NCBI RefSeq assembly: GCF_000429625.1
Contig: NZ_KE386930.1
Location: forward strand, 1-40,775
Length of the DNA: 40,775 nucleotides
Source: Azospirillum halopraeferens DSM 3675
GTDB lineage: Bacteria > Pseudomonadota > Alphaproteobacteria > Azospirillales > Azospirillaceae
Direction: 5' to 3'
Position 1 is the first letter of the stretch; each line of letters begins with the position of its first letter. Below, piece after piece: positions 24,307-32,901 of the stretch. Below the pieces are notes generated by a model. It saw nothing but the letters and a program-made list of their open reading frames with translations. It was not told the DNA's origin and did not search any database. The translations under genes were made by a program, and so were the position numbers.

Positions 24307-25170
24307 ATGTCCGACAGCATCCCCAACCACAGCTCCGCAAGCTTCCGCCTGGCCTTCGAGGACCGCGACTTCATGATGAGCGCCTCGATGCGCGGCGTCC
24401 GGTTCATGCTGGAATACGCCAAGCCGGAGGAGCGCCTGCAAGCCTGGGGGGTGCGAACGACCATCGTCGCCTTCGGCAGCGCCCGCGTCCCCTCGCCGGA
24501 GCAGTCGCAGGCGGAGCTGTCGGCCGCCCGCACGCCCGAGGAGCGGGCGCGGGCGGAGCAGCGGGCATCGCGGGTGCGCTGGTACGAGGAGGCGCGCCGC
24601 TTCGGCCGCCTGGTGTCGGAACGCGGCGGGGCGCTGGCCCCGACCGCGGACGGCCAGCGCGACAACGTCATCGCCACCGGCGGCGGTCCCGGCCTGATGG
24701 AGGCAGCCAACCGCGGCGCCGCCGACGCCGGGGCGCCCAGCATCGGCTTCAACATCACCCTGCCGCGCGAGGAGCGGCCCAACCCCTATTCTACCCCCGA
24801 CCTGACCTTCCGCTTCCACTACTTCGCCATCCGCAAGATGCACCTGGCCATGCGGGCCAACGGGCTGGCGGTGTTCCCCGGCGGCTTCGGCACGCTGGAC
24901 GAGGCGTTCGAGATCCTGAACCTGCAGAACACCAACAAGGCCACCCGCCTGCCCATCGTCCTGGTGGGCCGCGACTACTGGAACGAGATCATCAACTTCA
25001 GGGCCCTGGTCGACCACGGCATGGTCAGCCCCGAGGACGTCGAGCTGTTCGACGTGGTCGACACCGCGGAAGAGGCCTGGGACGCCATGATCCTGCGCGG
25101 CCTCAAGCGCGGCTCGCCGCCCCTGGGCGCCGCCGGCACGGGGATCGAGGCGGGGCAGGACGCGGACTAA
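24307..25170 (+). CDS. LOG-family (lysine-decarboxylase-like) nucleotide hydrolase
   Basis: This 287-aa protein has the LOG Rossmann fold. GGGPGLMEAANRGA (residues 125-138) and PGGFGTLDE (191-199) are the signature motifs of phosphoribohydrolases that release bases from nucleoside monophosphates (cytokinin-type LOG, PpnN). It is longer than plant-type LOG (~200 aa) because of an N-terminal helical region of about 50 residues and an insertion around 65-95. The ATG at 24307 has GGAG 6 nt upstream. It follows the PfpI-DUF2934 gene closely and is followed by a terminator hairpin. Whether it makes cytokinin-like products cannot be told from sequence. Confidence 0.9.
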   Translation: MSDSIPNHSSASFRLAFEDRDFMMSASMRGVRFMLEYAKPEERLQAWGVRTTIVAFGSARVPSPEQSQAELSAARTPEERARAEQRASRVRWYEEARRFGRLVSERGGALAPTADGQRDNVIATGGGPGLMEAANRGAADAGAPSIGFNITLPREERPNPYSTPDLTFRFHYFAIRKMHLAMRANGLAVFPGGFGTLDEAFEILNLQNTNKATRLPIVLVGRDYWNEIINFRALVDHGMVSPEDVELFDVVDTAEEAWDAMILRGLKRGSPPLGAAGTGIEAGQDAD

Positions 25171-25171
25171 T

Positions 25172-25211
25172 ACGGCCGGAAAGAGATCCGTTCCATTTGG
25201 TTTCCGGCCGT
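25172..25211 (+). terminator. Terminator of the LOG gene
   Basis: ACGGCCGGAAA (25172-25182) pairs exactly with TTTCCGGCCGT (25201-25211) around an 18-nt loop, beginning 2 nt after the LOG stop codon. Confidence 0.65.
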
Positions 25212-25222
25212 GAAGCCCGACA

Positions 25223-25243
25223 GATCAATGTCTTGCATTGATC
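25223..25243. other. Short hairpin between convergent LOG and putA genes
   Basis: GATCAATG (25223-25230) pairs with CATTGATC (25236-25243), loop TCTTG. It is one of three consecutive hairpins in this 123-bp gap and is AT-richer than the other two. Confidence 0.45.
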
Positions 25244-25251
25244 GATAGGGG

Positions 25252-25286
25252 CAGACCGACGGCATCAGAATGATGCCGTCGGTCTG
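25252..25286 (-). terminator. Perfect 16-bp hairpin, terminator of putA
   Basis: CAGACCGACGGCATCA (25252-25267) pairs exactly with TGATGCCGTCGGTCTG (25271-25286), leaving only a 3-nt loop. It ends 7 bp from the putA stop. Best read as the putA terminator; no T-tract. Confidence 0.6.
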
Positions 25287-25293
25287 ACGCCCG

Positions 25294-28200
25294 TCACCCC
25301 ATCGCCATCAGGCTGGCGTTGCCGCCGGCCGCGGTGGTGTTGATGCTGACCACCCGCTCCTCCAGCAGCCAAAGCGGGTCGCCATCCGGGCCGTCGAGCG
25401 CCACCAGGGGGCCGGGAGCCTCGGCGAGCCGGCGGTCGAGGGCGGCCAGGCGTTCGGCATCGCCTTCGGCCAGGGCCGCGGCGACGGGGGTGCCGGGCGG
25501 GCGCAGGCGGGCCGCCAGGTCCGCCGGCAGGCCGTCCAGCGCCGCCGCCACCGCGGTGTCGGACACCTCCACCACCGCGTCGTTGCCGGTGGCCAGGACG
25601 GCCCCGAACAGGGTGAGCAGGCCCGCCGCCGTCTCCGGCAGCAGCCGGACGCAGCCGCGCGGGCGCACGGTGTAGAGGTTGCGCTCACCCACCGGACCCG
25701 GCAGTTCCAGCGTCGCGCCGAGGGCGGAGCGGGCGGCGTACGCCTCGCACCGGTCCGCCGCCTCCGCGTGGCCGCGGCCGCGCAGCCAGGCGGTGTACGC
25801 GCGCGCGGGCGCCAGGGCCGCGGGGTCGGCGGTCAGGCCGGGGGCGCCGGCCGGGCGCCGGGCGGTGAGGCGGTGCAGGTACAGCGGCCCGCCGGCCTTG
25901 GGGCCGGTGCCCGACAGACCATGGCCGCCGAAGGGCTGCACGCCCACCACGGCCCCGACGATGGTGCGGTTGATGTAGAGGTTGCCGGCGGGGGCGCGGG
26001 CGACCACCCGCTCCACCGTCGCGTCGATGCGGGTGTGCAGGCCGAAGGTCAGGGCGTAGCCGGTGGCGGTGAGGTCGTCCAGCAGCCGCTCCAGCCCGTC
26101 GCGCCGGTAGCGCAGGACGTGCAGCACCGGCCCGAACACCTCGCGCTCCAGCTCCGCCACCCGGTCGATCTCGATCAGGGTGGGGGCGACGAAGGTGCCG
26201 CGGGCGGTCTCCGGCGGCAGCGGCAGCGCCTCGACCCGGCGGCCGCGGGCGCGCATGGCTTCGATGTGGCGCAGGATGCCGTCGCGGGCGCCGGCGGTGA
26301 TGACCGGTCCCACGTCGGTCGCCAGCCGGTCGGGGTTGCCGACGCTCAGCTCCGCCATGGCGCCCCGCAGCATGGCGAGGGTGCGGTCGGCCACCTCCTC
26401 CTGCACGCAGAGGATCCGCAGGGCCGAGCAGCGCTGCCCGGCGCTGTCGAAGGCCGAGGCCAGGGCGTCGGCCACCACCTGCTCCGCCAGGGCCGAGGAA
26501 TCGACGATCAGGGCGTTCTGCCCGCCGGTCTCGGCGATCAGCGGGATCGCGGCGCCGTCGGGACCCCGCCCGGCGAGGCTGCGGCGGATCAGCCGCGCCA
26601 CCTCGGTGGAGCCGGTGAACAGCACGCCGCGCGTTGCCGGATGGGCCACCAGCGCCGCCCCGACGGTGCCGTCGCCGGGCAGGAGCTGCACGGCGCCCGG
26701 CGGCACGCCGGCGGCGTGCAGGATGCGAACCGCCTCCGCCGCCACCAGCGGCGTCTCCTCCGCCGGCTTGGCCAGCACCGGGTTGCCGGCGGCCAGCGCC
26801 GCCGCGACCTGCCCGGTGAAGATGGCCAGCGGGAAGTTCCACGGGCTGATGCACACCACCGGTCCCAGCGGTGATCCCAACGGCTCCTGCGCGGCGCGGG
26901 CACCGTAGTAGCGCAGGAAGTCCACGGCCTCGCGCACTTCCGCCACGGCGTTGGCGGCGGTCTTGCCGGCCTCGCGGATCAGCAGGCCGATCAGGTCGGC
27001 CGTGCGCGCCTCCAGCGCGTCGGCGGCGCGGCCGAGCGCCGCGGCGCGCCCGGCCGGCGGGGTGGCGGCCCAGGCGGGTGCGGCGTCGGCCGCGCGGGCG
27101 AAGGCCGCGGCGACATCGGCGGCGGTGGCGGCGACCACGCTGCCCACCACGTCGCGGTGATCGGCGGGGTTGCGCACGGGCTGCGCCGGGCCGGTGGGCT
27201 CCCCGTCCGCCGGCAGGGGTGCCGCCCGGCGGGCCGGTGCGGCGCCGGCCGCCAGCGCGGCGGCGAGGGTGCCCAGAACCGCCTCGTCCGCCAGGTCGAG
27301 CCCGGCGGCGTTGGCGCGCTCCGCCCCGTACAGGACGCGGGGCAGGGCGATGCGCGGGTGCGGGCTTCCCGGCGGGGTGATCGCCAGGGCCTCGTCCACC
27401 GGATCGGTCACCAGCTCCTCCACCGGCACCGCGGGGTCGGCGATGCGGTTGACGAAGGAGCTGTTGGCGCCGTTCTCCAGCAGGCGCCGCACCAGATAGG
27501 CCAGCAGCGTCTCATGGGTGCCCACGGGGGCGTAGATGCGGCAGGGCCGCGCCATGGGGCCGACCACCTCCTCGTACAGGCCCTCGCCCATGCCGTAGAG
27601 GCACTGGAACTCGTAATCGCCGGGCCGGAACGCCTCGCCGGCCAGGGCGTGCACGGTGGCCAGCGTGCGGGCGTTGTGGGTGGCGAACTGGGGGAAGACC
27701 GCGTCGGGGGCGGCCAGCAGGGCGCGGGCGCAGGCGACGTAGGCGACGTCGGTGTGGACCTTGCGGGTGTAGACGGGGAAATCGGCCAGCCCGTCCACCT
27801 GGGCGCGCTTGATCTCGGCGTCCCAGTAGGCGCCCTTGACCAGGCGCACCATCAGCCGGCGGCCGCTGCGCCGCGCCAGGTCGATCAGCAGGTCGATGAC
27901 CGCCGGGCAGCGCTTGCCGTACGCCTGCACCACGAAGCCCAGCCCGTCCCACCCCGCCAGTTCGGGGTCGAAGCACAGGGCCTCCAGCAGGTCCAGGGAC
28001 AGTTCCAGGCGGTCCGCCTCCTCGGCGTCGATGTTGAGGCCGATGCCGTAGCGCTTCGCCAGCCGTGCCAGATCCGCCAGCACCGGCAGCAGTTCGGCCA
28101 TGACGCGCTCCGCCTTGGCGCGGGCGTAGCGGGGGTGGAGCGCCGACAGCTTGATGGAGATGCCCGGCCCGTCGATCGGCCCGGCGCCGGCGGCGGCGGC

Positions 28201-28947
28201 GCCGATGGCGTGGATGGCGGTCTCGTAGTCGGCGCGGTAGCGCTCGGCGTCGGCGGCGGTCAGCGCCGCCTCCCCCAGCATGTCGTAGGAATGGCGGAAG
28301 CCCGCCGCCTCGCGCCGGCGGCCGTGGGCGATGGCCTCGGCGATGGTGCGGCCGGCGACGAACCGCTCGCCCAGCAGGCGAATGGCGAAATCGACGCCGC
28401 GGCGGATCAGCGGCTCGCCGCCGCGGGCGATCAGCCGGGTCAGCGCCGATGACAGGGCGTGGTCGGCCGCGGCGGCGGTGAGCCGGCCGGTCACCAGCAG
28501 CCCCCAGGTGGCGGCGTTGACGAACAGGGAGCGGCCGGAGCCGAGATGGGCGCGCCAGTTGCCGCCGGCGATCTTGTCGCGGATCAGCGCGTCGCGGGTG
28601 GCGGCGTCGGGGATGCGCAGCAGCGCCTCCGCCAGGCACATCAGCGCCACCCCTTCGTCGCTGGACAGGCTGAACTCGCGGATCAGCCCGTCGACGCCGC
28701 GCGCCGGCGGCTTGGCGCGCAGCGCCGTGACCAGCCGGCGCGCCGTGGATTCCGCCAGCGCCGCGACCTCCGGCGGCAGGGTGGCCCGGGCGATCAGGGG
28801 CGGCACGCACACCGGCTCCGGCACGCGGCAGGCGGCGGTCACGGCGTCCCGCAGGGCGTCGCGCCGGCGCAGCGGGCCGGCGAAGGACGCGAAGGGGCGG
28901 GGGTCGGCCGGCGGAGCCGGGTCGGAGGAAACGGCGGTGCTGGTCAT
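25294..28947 (-). CDS. putA: Bifunctional proline dehydrogenase/L-glutamate-5-semialdehyde dehydrogenase
   Basis: This 1217-aa enzyme oxidises proline to glutamate in two channelled steps. The FAD-dependent PRODH barrel covers about residues 120-470 (GPGISIKLSALHPRY, GIGLNIDAEEADRLELSLDLLE, RLMVRLVKGAYWDAEIKRAQ). The NAD-dependent aldehyde dehydrogenase domain covers about 530-985, with nucleophile Cys840 in SAGQRCSAL. A C-terminal extension ends NTTAAGGNASLMAMG, the conserved PutA tail. No ribbon-helix-helix DNA-binding domain is present at the N-terminus, so this looks like type B PutA without autoregulation. The ATG at 28947 is preferred over longer starts that add proline/arginine-rich residues. 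It diverges from the Lrp-type gene. Confidence 0.96.
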   Translation of the reverse strand: MTSTAVSSDPAPPADPRPFASFAGPLRRRDALRDAVTAACRVPEPVCVPPLIARATLPPEVAALAESTARRLVTALRAKPPARGVDGLIREFSLSSDEGVALMCLAEALLRIPDAATRDALIRDKIAGGNWRAHLGSGRSLFVNAATWGLLVTGRLTAAAADHALSSALTRLIARGGEPLIRRGVDFAIRLLGERFVAGRTIAEAIAHGRRREAAGFRHSYDMLGEAALTAADAERYRADYETAIHAIGAAAAGAGPIDGPGISIKLSALHPRYARAKAERVMAELLPVLADLARLAKRYGIGLNIDAEEADRLELSLDLLEALCFDPELAGWDGLGFVVQAYGKRCPAVIDLLIDLARRSGRRLMVRLVKGAYWDAEIKRAQVDGLADFPVYTRKVHTDVAYVACARALLAAPDAVFPQFATHNARTLATVHALAGEAFRPGDYEFQCLYGMGEGLYEEVVGPMARPCRIYAPVGTHETLLAYLVRRLLENGANSSFVNRIADPAVPVEELVTDPVDEALAITPPGSPHPRIALPRVLYGAERANAAGLDLADEAVLGTLAAALAAGAAPARRAAPLPADGEPTGPAQPVRNPADHRDVVGSVVAATAADVAAAFARAADAAPAWAATPPAGRAAALGRAADALEARTADLIGLLIREAGKTAANAVAEVREAVDFLRYYGARAAQEPLGSPLGPVVCISPWNFPLAIFTGQVAAALAAGNPVLAKPAEETPLVAAEAVRILHAAGVPPGAVQLLPGDGTVGAALVAHPATRGVLFTGSTEVARLIRRSLAGRGPDGAAIPLIAETGGQNALIVDSSALAEQVVADALASAFDSAGQRCSALRILCVQEEVADRTLAMLRGAMAELSVGNPDRLATDVGPVITAGARDGILRHIEAMRARGRRVEALPLPPETARGTFVAPTLIEIDRVAELEREVFGPVLHVLRYRRDGLERLLDDLTATGYALTFGLHTRIDATVERVVARAPAGNLYINRTIVGAVVGVQPFGGHGLSGTGPKAGGPLYLHRLTARRPAGAPGLTADPAALAPARAYTAWLRGRGHAEAADRCEAYAARSALGATLELPGPVGERNLYTVRPRGCVRLLPETAAGLLTLFGAVLATGNDAVVEVSDTAVAAALDGLPADLAARLRPPGTPVAAALAEGDAERLAALDRRLAEAPGPLVALDGPDGDPLWLLEERVVSINTTAAGGNASLMAMG

Positions 28948-29004
28948 CGTCGCGGCGCTCCCGGCGGCGCTGTGGAGGTGTGGGAGAAAGGCTAGGGTGG
29001 GGAA

Positions 29005-29055
29005 GGCCGGATTTCCATGGACGGAATTGCCGGGGCTGCCGTAGAAAATCCGGCC
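29005..29055. promoter_or_regulatory. Long-spaced inverted repeat between putA and its regulator
   Basis: GGCCGGATTT (29005-29014) and AAATCCGGCC (29046-29055) are exact inverted repeats, with arm centres 41 bp apart (about four helical turns). They sit in the 127-bp gap between the divergent starts and are a good candidate operator for the Lrp-type regulator. Confidence 0.5.
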
Positions 29056-29074
29056 AAACACGGGATGGGGCGCG

Positions 29075-29539
29075 ATGACGACGGATCTGGATCGGATCGA
29101 CCGGCGCATTCTCGCGATTCTCCAGGTCGACGGCCGCATCGCCGCGGTGGACCTGGCGGAGCGCATCGGCCTGTCGCCCACCACCACGGGCGAGCGGCTG
29201 CGGCGTTTGCAGAAGGAGGGCTACGTCACCGGCTTTGCGGCGCGGGTGGACCCGCAGCGGGTGGGGCTGGGGCTGCTGGTGTTCGTGGAGGTGCTGCTGG
29301 ACAAGACGACCCCCGACGTCTTCGACCGCTTCGCCGCCGCCATCCGGCGGGCGCCGGAGGTGCTGGAGTGCCACATGGTGGCCGGCGGCTTCGACTATCT
29401 GGTCAAGACGCGGGTGGCGGACATGGCGGCTTACCGCCGCTTTCTGGGCGACGTCCTGCTGTCCCTGCCGGGCGTGCGCGAGACGCGCACCTACGCGGTG
29501 ATGGAGGAGGTGAAGAACGACGGGCCGCTGCCGTTGTGA
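29075..29539 (+). CDS. putR: Lrp/AsnC-family regulator of proline catabolism
   Basis: This 154-aa regulator has an N-terminal winged helix-turn-helix (LDRIDRRILAILQVDGRIAAVDLAERIGLSPTTTGERLRRLQKEGYVTGF). The C-terminal RAM/ActR ligand-binding domain follows (VLECHMVAGGFDYLVKTRVADMAAYRRFLGDVLLSLPGVRETRTYAVMEEVK). It is divergent from putA, the arrangement of PutR in Agrobacterium and Rhodobacter, where PutR activates putA when proline is present. It likely binds the long inverted repeat in the gap. The ATG at 29075 follows GGATGGGG by about 5 nt. The name rests on position and family. Confidence 0.92.
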   Translation: MTTDLDRIDRRILAILQVDGRIAAVDLAERIGLSPTTTGERLRRLQKEGYVTGFAARVDPQRVGLGLLVFVEVLLDKTTPDVFDRFAAAIRRAPEVLECHMVAGGFDYLVKTRVADMAAYRRFLGDVLLSLPGVRETRTYAVMEEVKNDGPLPL

Positions 29540-29543
29540 GGGC

Positions 29544-29572
29544 GTCGCGCCGGGTGGGGGGCCCGGCGCGAC
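29544..29572. terminator. Bidirectional terminator between putR and the ALDH7 gene
   Basis: GTCGCGCCGGG (29544-29554) pairs exactly with CCCGGCGCGAC (29562-29572) around a 7-nt loop, between two convergent stops (29539 and 29583). Confidence 0.6.
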
Positions 29573-29582
29573 ACCCCTGCCC

Positions 29583-31097
29583 CTACACCTCGAACCGGAT
29601 GCCCTGGGCGAGCGGCAGGGCGTCGGAGTAGTTCACGGTCGCGGTCTGGCGGCGCATGTACGCCTTCCAGGAGTCGGAGCCGGATTCGCGGCCGCCGCCC
29701 GTCTCCTTCTCGCCGCCGAAGGCGCCGCCGATCTCGGCGCCGCTGGGGCCGATGTTGACGTTGGCGATGCCGCAGTCGGAGCCGGCGGCGGACAGGAAAC
29801 GCTCCGTCTCCCGCACGTCGGTGGAGAAGATGCAGGACGACAGCCCCTGGGGCACCGCGTTCTGCAGCGCGATGGCCTCGTCCAGCGTGTCGTAGGACAG
29901 CACGTACAGGATGGGCGCGAAGGTCTCGTGCCGCACCACGGCGGTCTGGGCCGGCATCTCCACGATGGCCGGTCGGACGTAGCGGGCGTCCGGCCAGCGG
30001 TCGGCCAGCACCCGTTCGCCGCCGGTCACCGTGCCGCCGTCGGCGCGCGCCGTCTCCAGCGCCCGCTGCATGGCCTCGAAGGCGTCGGCGTCGATCAGCG
30101 GCCCGACCAGGGTGCCGGCGTCCAGCGGGCTGCCGATGGGGATCGAGGCATAGGCGGCCTTCAGGCGGGGCAGGAGCCGCTCGCGCACGTCGCGGTGGAC
30201 GATCAGGCGGCGCAGCGTCGTGCAGCGCTGGCCGCAGGTGCCGACGGCGGAGAACAGGATGGCGCGCAGGGCCAGGTCCAGGTCGGCCGACGGGGCGACG
30301 ATCATGGCGTTGTTGCCGCCCAGTTCCAGGATCGAGCGGCCGAACCGTTCGGCGACCGCCACCGCCACCTGCCGCCCCATGCGGGTGGATCCGGTGGCGG
30401 ACACGACGGGAAAGTCCGGGCAGGCGACCAGCGCGGCGCCGAGGTCGCGCCCGCCGACGGTGACCTGCAGCAGGTGCTCCGGCGCGTCGGCGCCGAAGCG
30501 GGCGGCGGCGCGCTCGAACACGCGGCGGCAGGCCAGCGCCGTCAGCGGCGTCTTTTCCGACGGCTTCCACACCACGGGATCGCCGCACACCAGCGCCAGC
30601 GCGGCGTTCCACGCCCACACCGCGACCGGGAAGTTGAAGGCGCTGATGACCAGGCAGGGCCCCATGGGGTGCCAGGTCTCGCGCATCGCGTGGCCCGGCC
30701 GTTCCGAGGCGATGGTCAGGCCGTAGAGCTGGCGCGACAGGCCGACGGCGAAGTCGCAGATGTCGATCATCTCCTGCACCTCGCCCAGACCCTCCTGAAG
30801 GATCTTGCCGGCCTCCAGGGAAACCAGGCGGCCCAGGTCCTCCCTGGCGGCGCGCAGCTCCTCGCCCAGCAGGCGGACCAGCTCGCCGCGGCGGGGGGCC
30901 GGCACGGTGCGCCAGGCGTCGAAGGCCCGCCGGGCGTTCGCCGCGATCTCCGGCACGGCGGCCGGGTCGGTTTCGGCGACGCGGCCGATGACGGCCCCGT
31001 CCACCGGGGACCGGACGGTCAGGGTGCCCGCCGCGGCGGCCGGGGTCAGGTCGAAGCGGGCGAGAATGGCGTCGTGCTGCACGGGTGAAGACTCCAT
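29583..31097 (-). CDS. amaB: ALDH7-type aldehyde dehydrogenase, L-piperideine-6-carboxylate dehydrogenase-like
   Basis: This 504-aa NAD-dependent dehydrogenase probably oxidises piperideine-6-carboxylate/2-aminoadipate semialdehyde to 2-aminoadipate. The catalytic Cys292 is in GTCGQRCTTLRRL, the general-base Glu in SILELGGNNAMIV, and the cofactor region in SAFNFPVAVWAWNAALAL. The C-terminal GGAFGGEKETGGGRESGSDSWKAYMRRQT is characteristic of the ALDH7/AmaB clade. The annotated ATG at 31097 has a weak ribosome site; the in-frame GTG at 31082, with GGAG about 8 nt before it, may be the true start. It is last in the minus-strand cluster, 31 bp after the ThDP-enzyme gene. Confidence 0.88.
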   Translation of the reverse strand: MESSPVQHDAILARFDLTPAAAAGTLTVRSPVDGAVIGRVAETDPAAVPEIAANARRAFDAWRTVPAPRRGELVRLLGEELRAAREDLGRLVSLEAGKILQEGLGEVQEMIDICDFAVGLSRQLYGLTIASERPGHAMRETWHPMGPCLVISAFNFPVAVWAWNAALALVCGDPVVWKPSEKTPLTALACRRVFERAAARFGADAPEHLLQVTVGGRDLGAALVACPDFPVVSATGSTRMGRQVAVAVAERFGRSILELGGNNAMIVAPSADLDLALRAILFSAVGTCGQRCTTLRRLIVHRDVRERLLPRLKAAYASIPIGSPLDAGTLVGPLIDADAFEAMQRALETARADGGTVTGGERVLADRWPDARYVRPAIVEMPAQTAVVRHETFAPILYVLSYDTLDEAIALQNAVPQGLSSCIFSTDVRETERFLSAAGSDCGIANVNIGPSGAEIGGAFGGEKETGGGRESGSDSWKAYMRRQTATVNYSDALPLAQGIRFEV

Positions 31098-31128
31098 CGG
31101 TCGGCGGGGGGTGCCCGGAGGGGCGTGC

Positions 31129-32784
31129 TCAGCGCGGCCGTCCGGCCGCCCGGATCTCGGACAGGGTGCGGTTGGGGGTCAGCGCCTCGGGGTCGATGCG
31201 CAGGTGGAGGATGGCGGGCAGGCCGGACGCCTGCGCCCGCGCGAAGGCGGGGCCGAAGTCGGCGTCGCGCTCCACCGTCTCGCCATGGCCGCCGCAGGCG
31301 CGCGCCAGGGCGGCGAAGTCGGGGTTGCGCAGGGCGGTGCCGCTGACGCGGCCGGGATACTCCCGCTCCTGGTGCATGCGGATGGTGCCGTACATGCCGT
31401 TGTCGATCACCAGCACGATGACGGCCGCTCCCTCCTGCACCGCGGTGGCGAATTCGGGAAGCGTCATCTGGATGCAGCCGTCGCCGGCGAAGCAGACCAC
31501 GGTGCGCTCCGGCTGCGCCAGCTTGGCGGCCACGGCGGCCGGCAGCCCGTAGCCCATGGAGCCGCTGACCGGGGCGAGCTGCGTGCCGAAGCGGCGGAAC
31601 CGCCAGAAGCGGTGCAGCCAGGTGGCGTAGTTGCCGGCGCCGTTGGTCATCACCGCGTCCTCCGGCAGGTGGGCGCGCAGCCAGCGCATGACCGCGCCCA
31701 TGCGCAGCGCCCCGGGGGTGTCGGGGGGCTCGTCGCTCCAGGCGCGGTAGTCCGCGTGCGCCACCCGCGTGTGGTCGCTCCGGCCCGGCGGCGGGGCGGG
31801 CAGCCCTTCGGCGGCGTCCAGGAAGGCGCCGGGCGTGGCGTTGATGGCCAGCGCCGGGCGGTAGACGCGGCCCAGCTCCTCCGCCCCGGGGTGGACGTGG
31901 ACCAGGGCGGCGGCCGGTTCCGGGATGCCCAGCAGCTCGTAGCCCTGGGACGGCACCTCGGAGAAGCGTCCGCCCAGCAGCAGCAGCAGGTCGGCGTCGC
32001 GCACCCGCGCCGCCAGCTTCGGGTTGATGCCCAGCCCGACGTCGCCGGCGTAGCAGCGGTGGGTGTGGTCGAACAGCATCTGGCGGCGGAAGGTGACGCC
32101 GACCGGCAGATCGAACCGCTCGGCGAAGCGGTGCAGGGCGGCGACCGCGTCCGCGGTCCAGCGCGAGCCGCCGGCCAGCACCAGCGGCCGGTGCGCCCGC
32201 TCCAGCAGGCCGGCCAGTTCGGCCATGGCGGCGGGCGACGGGGCGGGCTCCGCCGCCCGCGCCGCCGCCGCCGGGGCCGCGTCGGCGGTGCCGGTCAGCA
32301 CGTCCTCGGGCAGGGCCAGGACGACCGGGCCGGGGCGGCCGGACAGGGCGGTGTGGAAGGCGCGGCTGATCATCTCGGGGATGCGGCGGGGGCTGTCGAT
32401 CTCCGCCGCCCATTTGGCCATGCCACCGAACATCCGGCCGTAGTCCACCTCCTGGAAGGCGTCGCGGCCGCGCATGCCCCGCTCGATCTGGCCGATCAGC
32501 ACGACCAGGGGCGTGGAATCCTGCTGCGCCACGTGGATGCCGGCGGCGGCGTTGGTGGCGCCGGGGCCGCGGGTGACCATGCACACGCCCGGCCGCCCGG
32601 TCAGCTTGCCCGTCGCCTCCGCCATCATGGCGGCCCCGCCCTCGTGGCGGCACACCACGGTGCGGATGGGGGAGTCGTGCAGGGCGTCGAGCACCGCGAG
32701 GTAGCTCTCGCCGGGCACGCAGAACACCCGTTCCACCCCCTGCGCCTCCAGCGCCGCGACGACCAGTCGGCCACCCGTCATCAT
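31129..32784 (-). CDS. Thiamine diphosphate-dependent enzyme, acetolactate-synthase-like
   Basis: This 551-aa protein has the three domains of the ThDP pyruvate-oxidase-like family. The catalytic Glu48 is in CRHEGGAAMM, and the central domain contains LGGRFSEVPS. The C-terminal ThDP-binding motif GDGCIQMTLPEFATAVQEGAAVIVLVIDN is clear. It lacks a small regulatory subunit gene next to it and sits in a lysine/pipecolate-type cluster. A biosynthetic IlvB role is therefore unlikely; a 2-oxo acid decarboxylase or lyase role on a lysine-derived 2-oxo acid is inference. GGGGGAG lies 7 nt before the ATG at 32784; the following codon is also ATG. Confidence 0.86.
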   Translation of the reverse strand: MMTGGRLVVAALEAQGVERVFCVPGESYLAVLDALHDSPIRTVVCRHEGGAAMMAEATGKLTGRPGVCMVTRGPGATNAAAGIHVAQQDSTPLVVLIGQIERGMRGRDAFQEVDYGRMFGGMAKWAAEIDSPRRIPEMISRAFHTALSGRPGPVVLALPEDVLTGTADAAPAAAARAAEPAPSPAAMAELAGLLERAHRPLVLAGGSRWTADAVAALHRFAERFDLPVGVTFRRQMLFDHTHRCYAGDVGLGINPKLAARVRDADLLLLLGGRFSEVPSQGYELLGIPEPAAALVHVHPGAEELGRVYRPALAINATPGAFLDAAEGLPAPPPGRSDHTRVAHADYRAWSDEPPDTPGALRMGAVMRWLRAHLPEDAVMTNGAGNYATWLHRFWRFRRFGTQLAPVSGSMGYGLPAAVAAKLAQPERTVVCFAGDGCIQMTLPEFATAVQEGAAVIVLVIDNGMYGTIRMHQEREYPGRVSGTALRNPDFAALARACGGHGETVERDADFGPAFARAQASGLPAILHLRIDPEALTPNRTLSEIRAAGRPR

Positions 32785-32820
32785 ACCCGTTCTCCCCCCT
32801 CGTTCGCTGCGGCCTTCGGC

Positions 32821-32851
32821 GTGCCGTCCCACCCGTATGTCAGGACGGCAC
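32821..32851 (-). other. Hairpin in the gap before the ThDP-enzyme gene
   Basis: GTGCCGTCC (32821-32829) pairs exactly with GGACGGCAC (32843-32851), loop 13 nt, inside the 99-bp gap between the FAD-oxidase stop and the ThDP-enzyme start. It could attenuate expression of the two downstream genes. Confidence 0.4.
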
Positions 32852-32860
32852 CCGGCAATG

Positions 32861-32901
32861 TCAAAAGACGTGCCCCGGCGGATTCAAAAACGTGCCCCGG
32901 C
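32861..32901. repeat. Near-tandem duplication of the FAD-oxidase 3' end
   Basis: TCAAAAGACGTGCCCCGGC at 32861-32879 is nearly repeated as TCAAAAACGTGCCCCGGC at 32884-32901. The second copy contains the stop and last codons of the FAD-oxidase gene; the first lies just outside it. It looks like a small local duplication. Confidence 0.6.

Noticed and set aside
25172..25286. Hairpin series as a CRISPR or insertion-sequence end
   Set aside because: The three stems differ in sequence, there are no regular spacers or transposase gene, and their position between convergent stops fits terminators.
27512..29374. 620-residue minus frame overlapping the putA start and putR
   Set aside because: Another phase of putA; the translation is Arg/Gly/Pro-rich and lacks domains.
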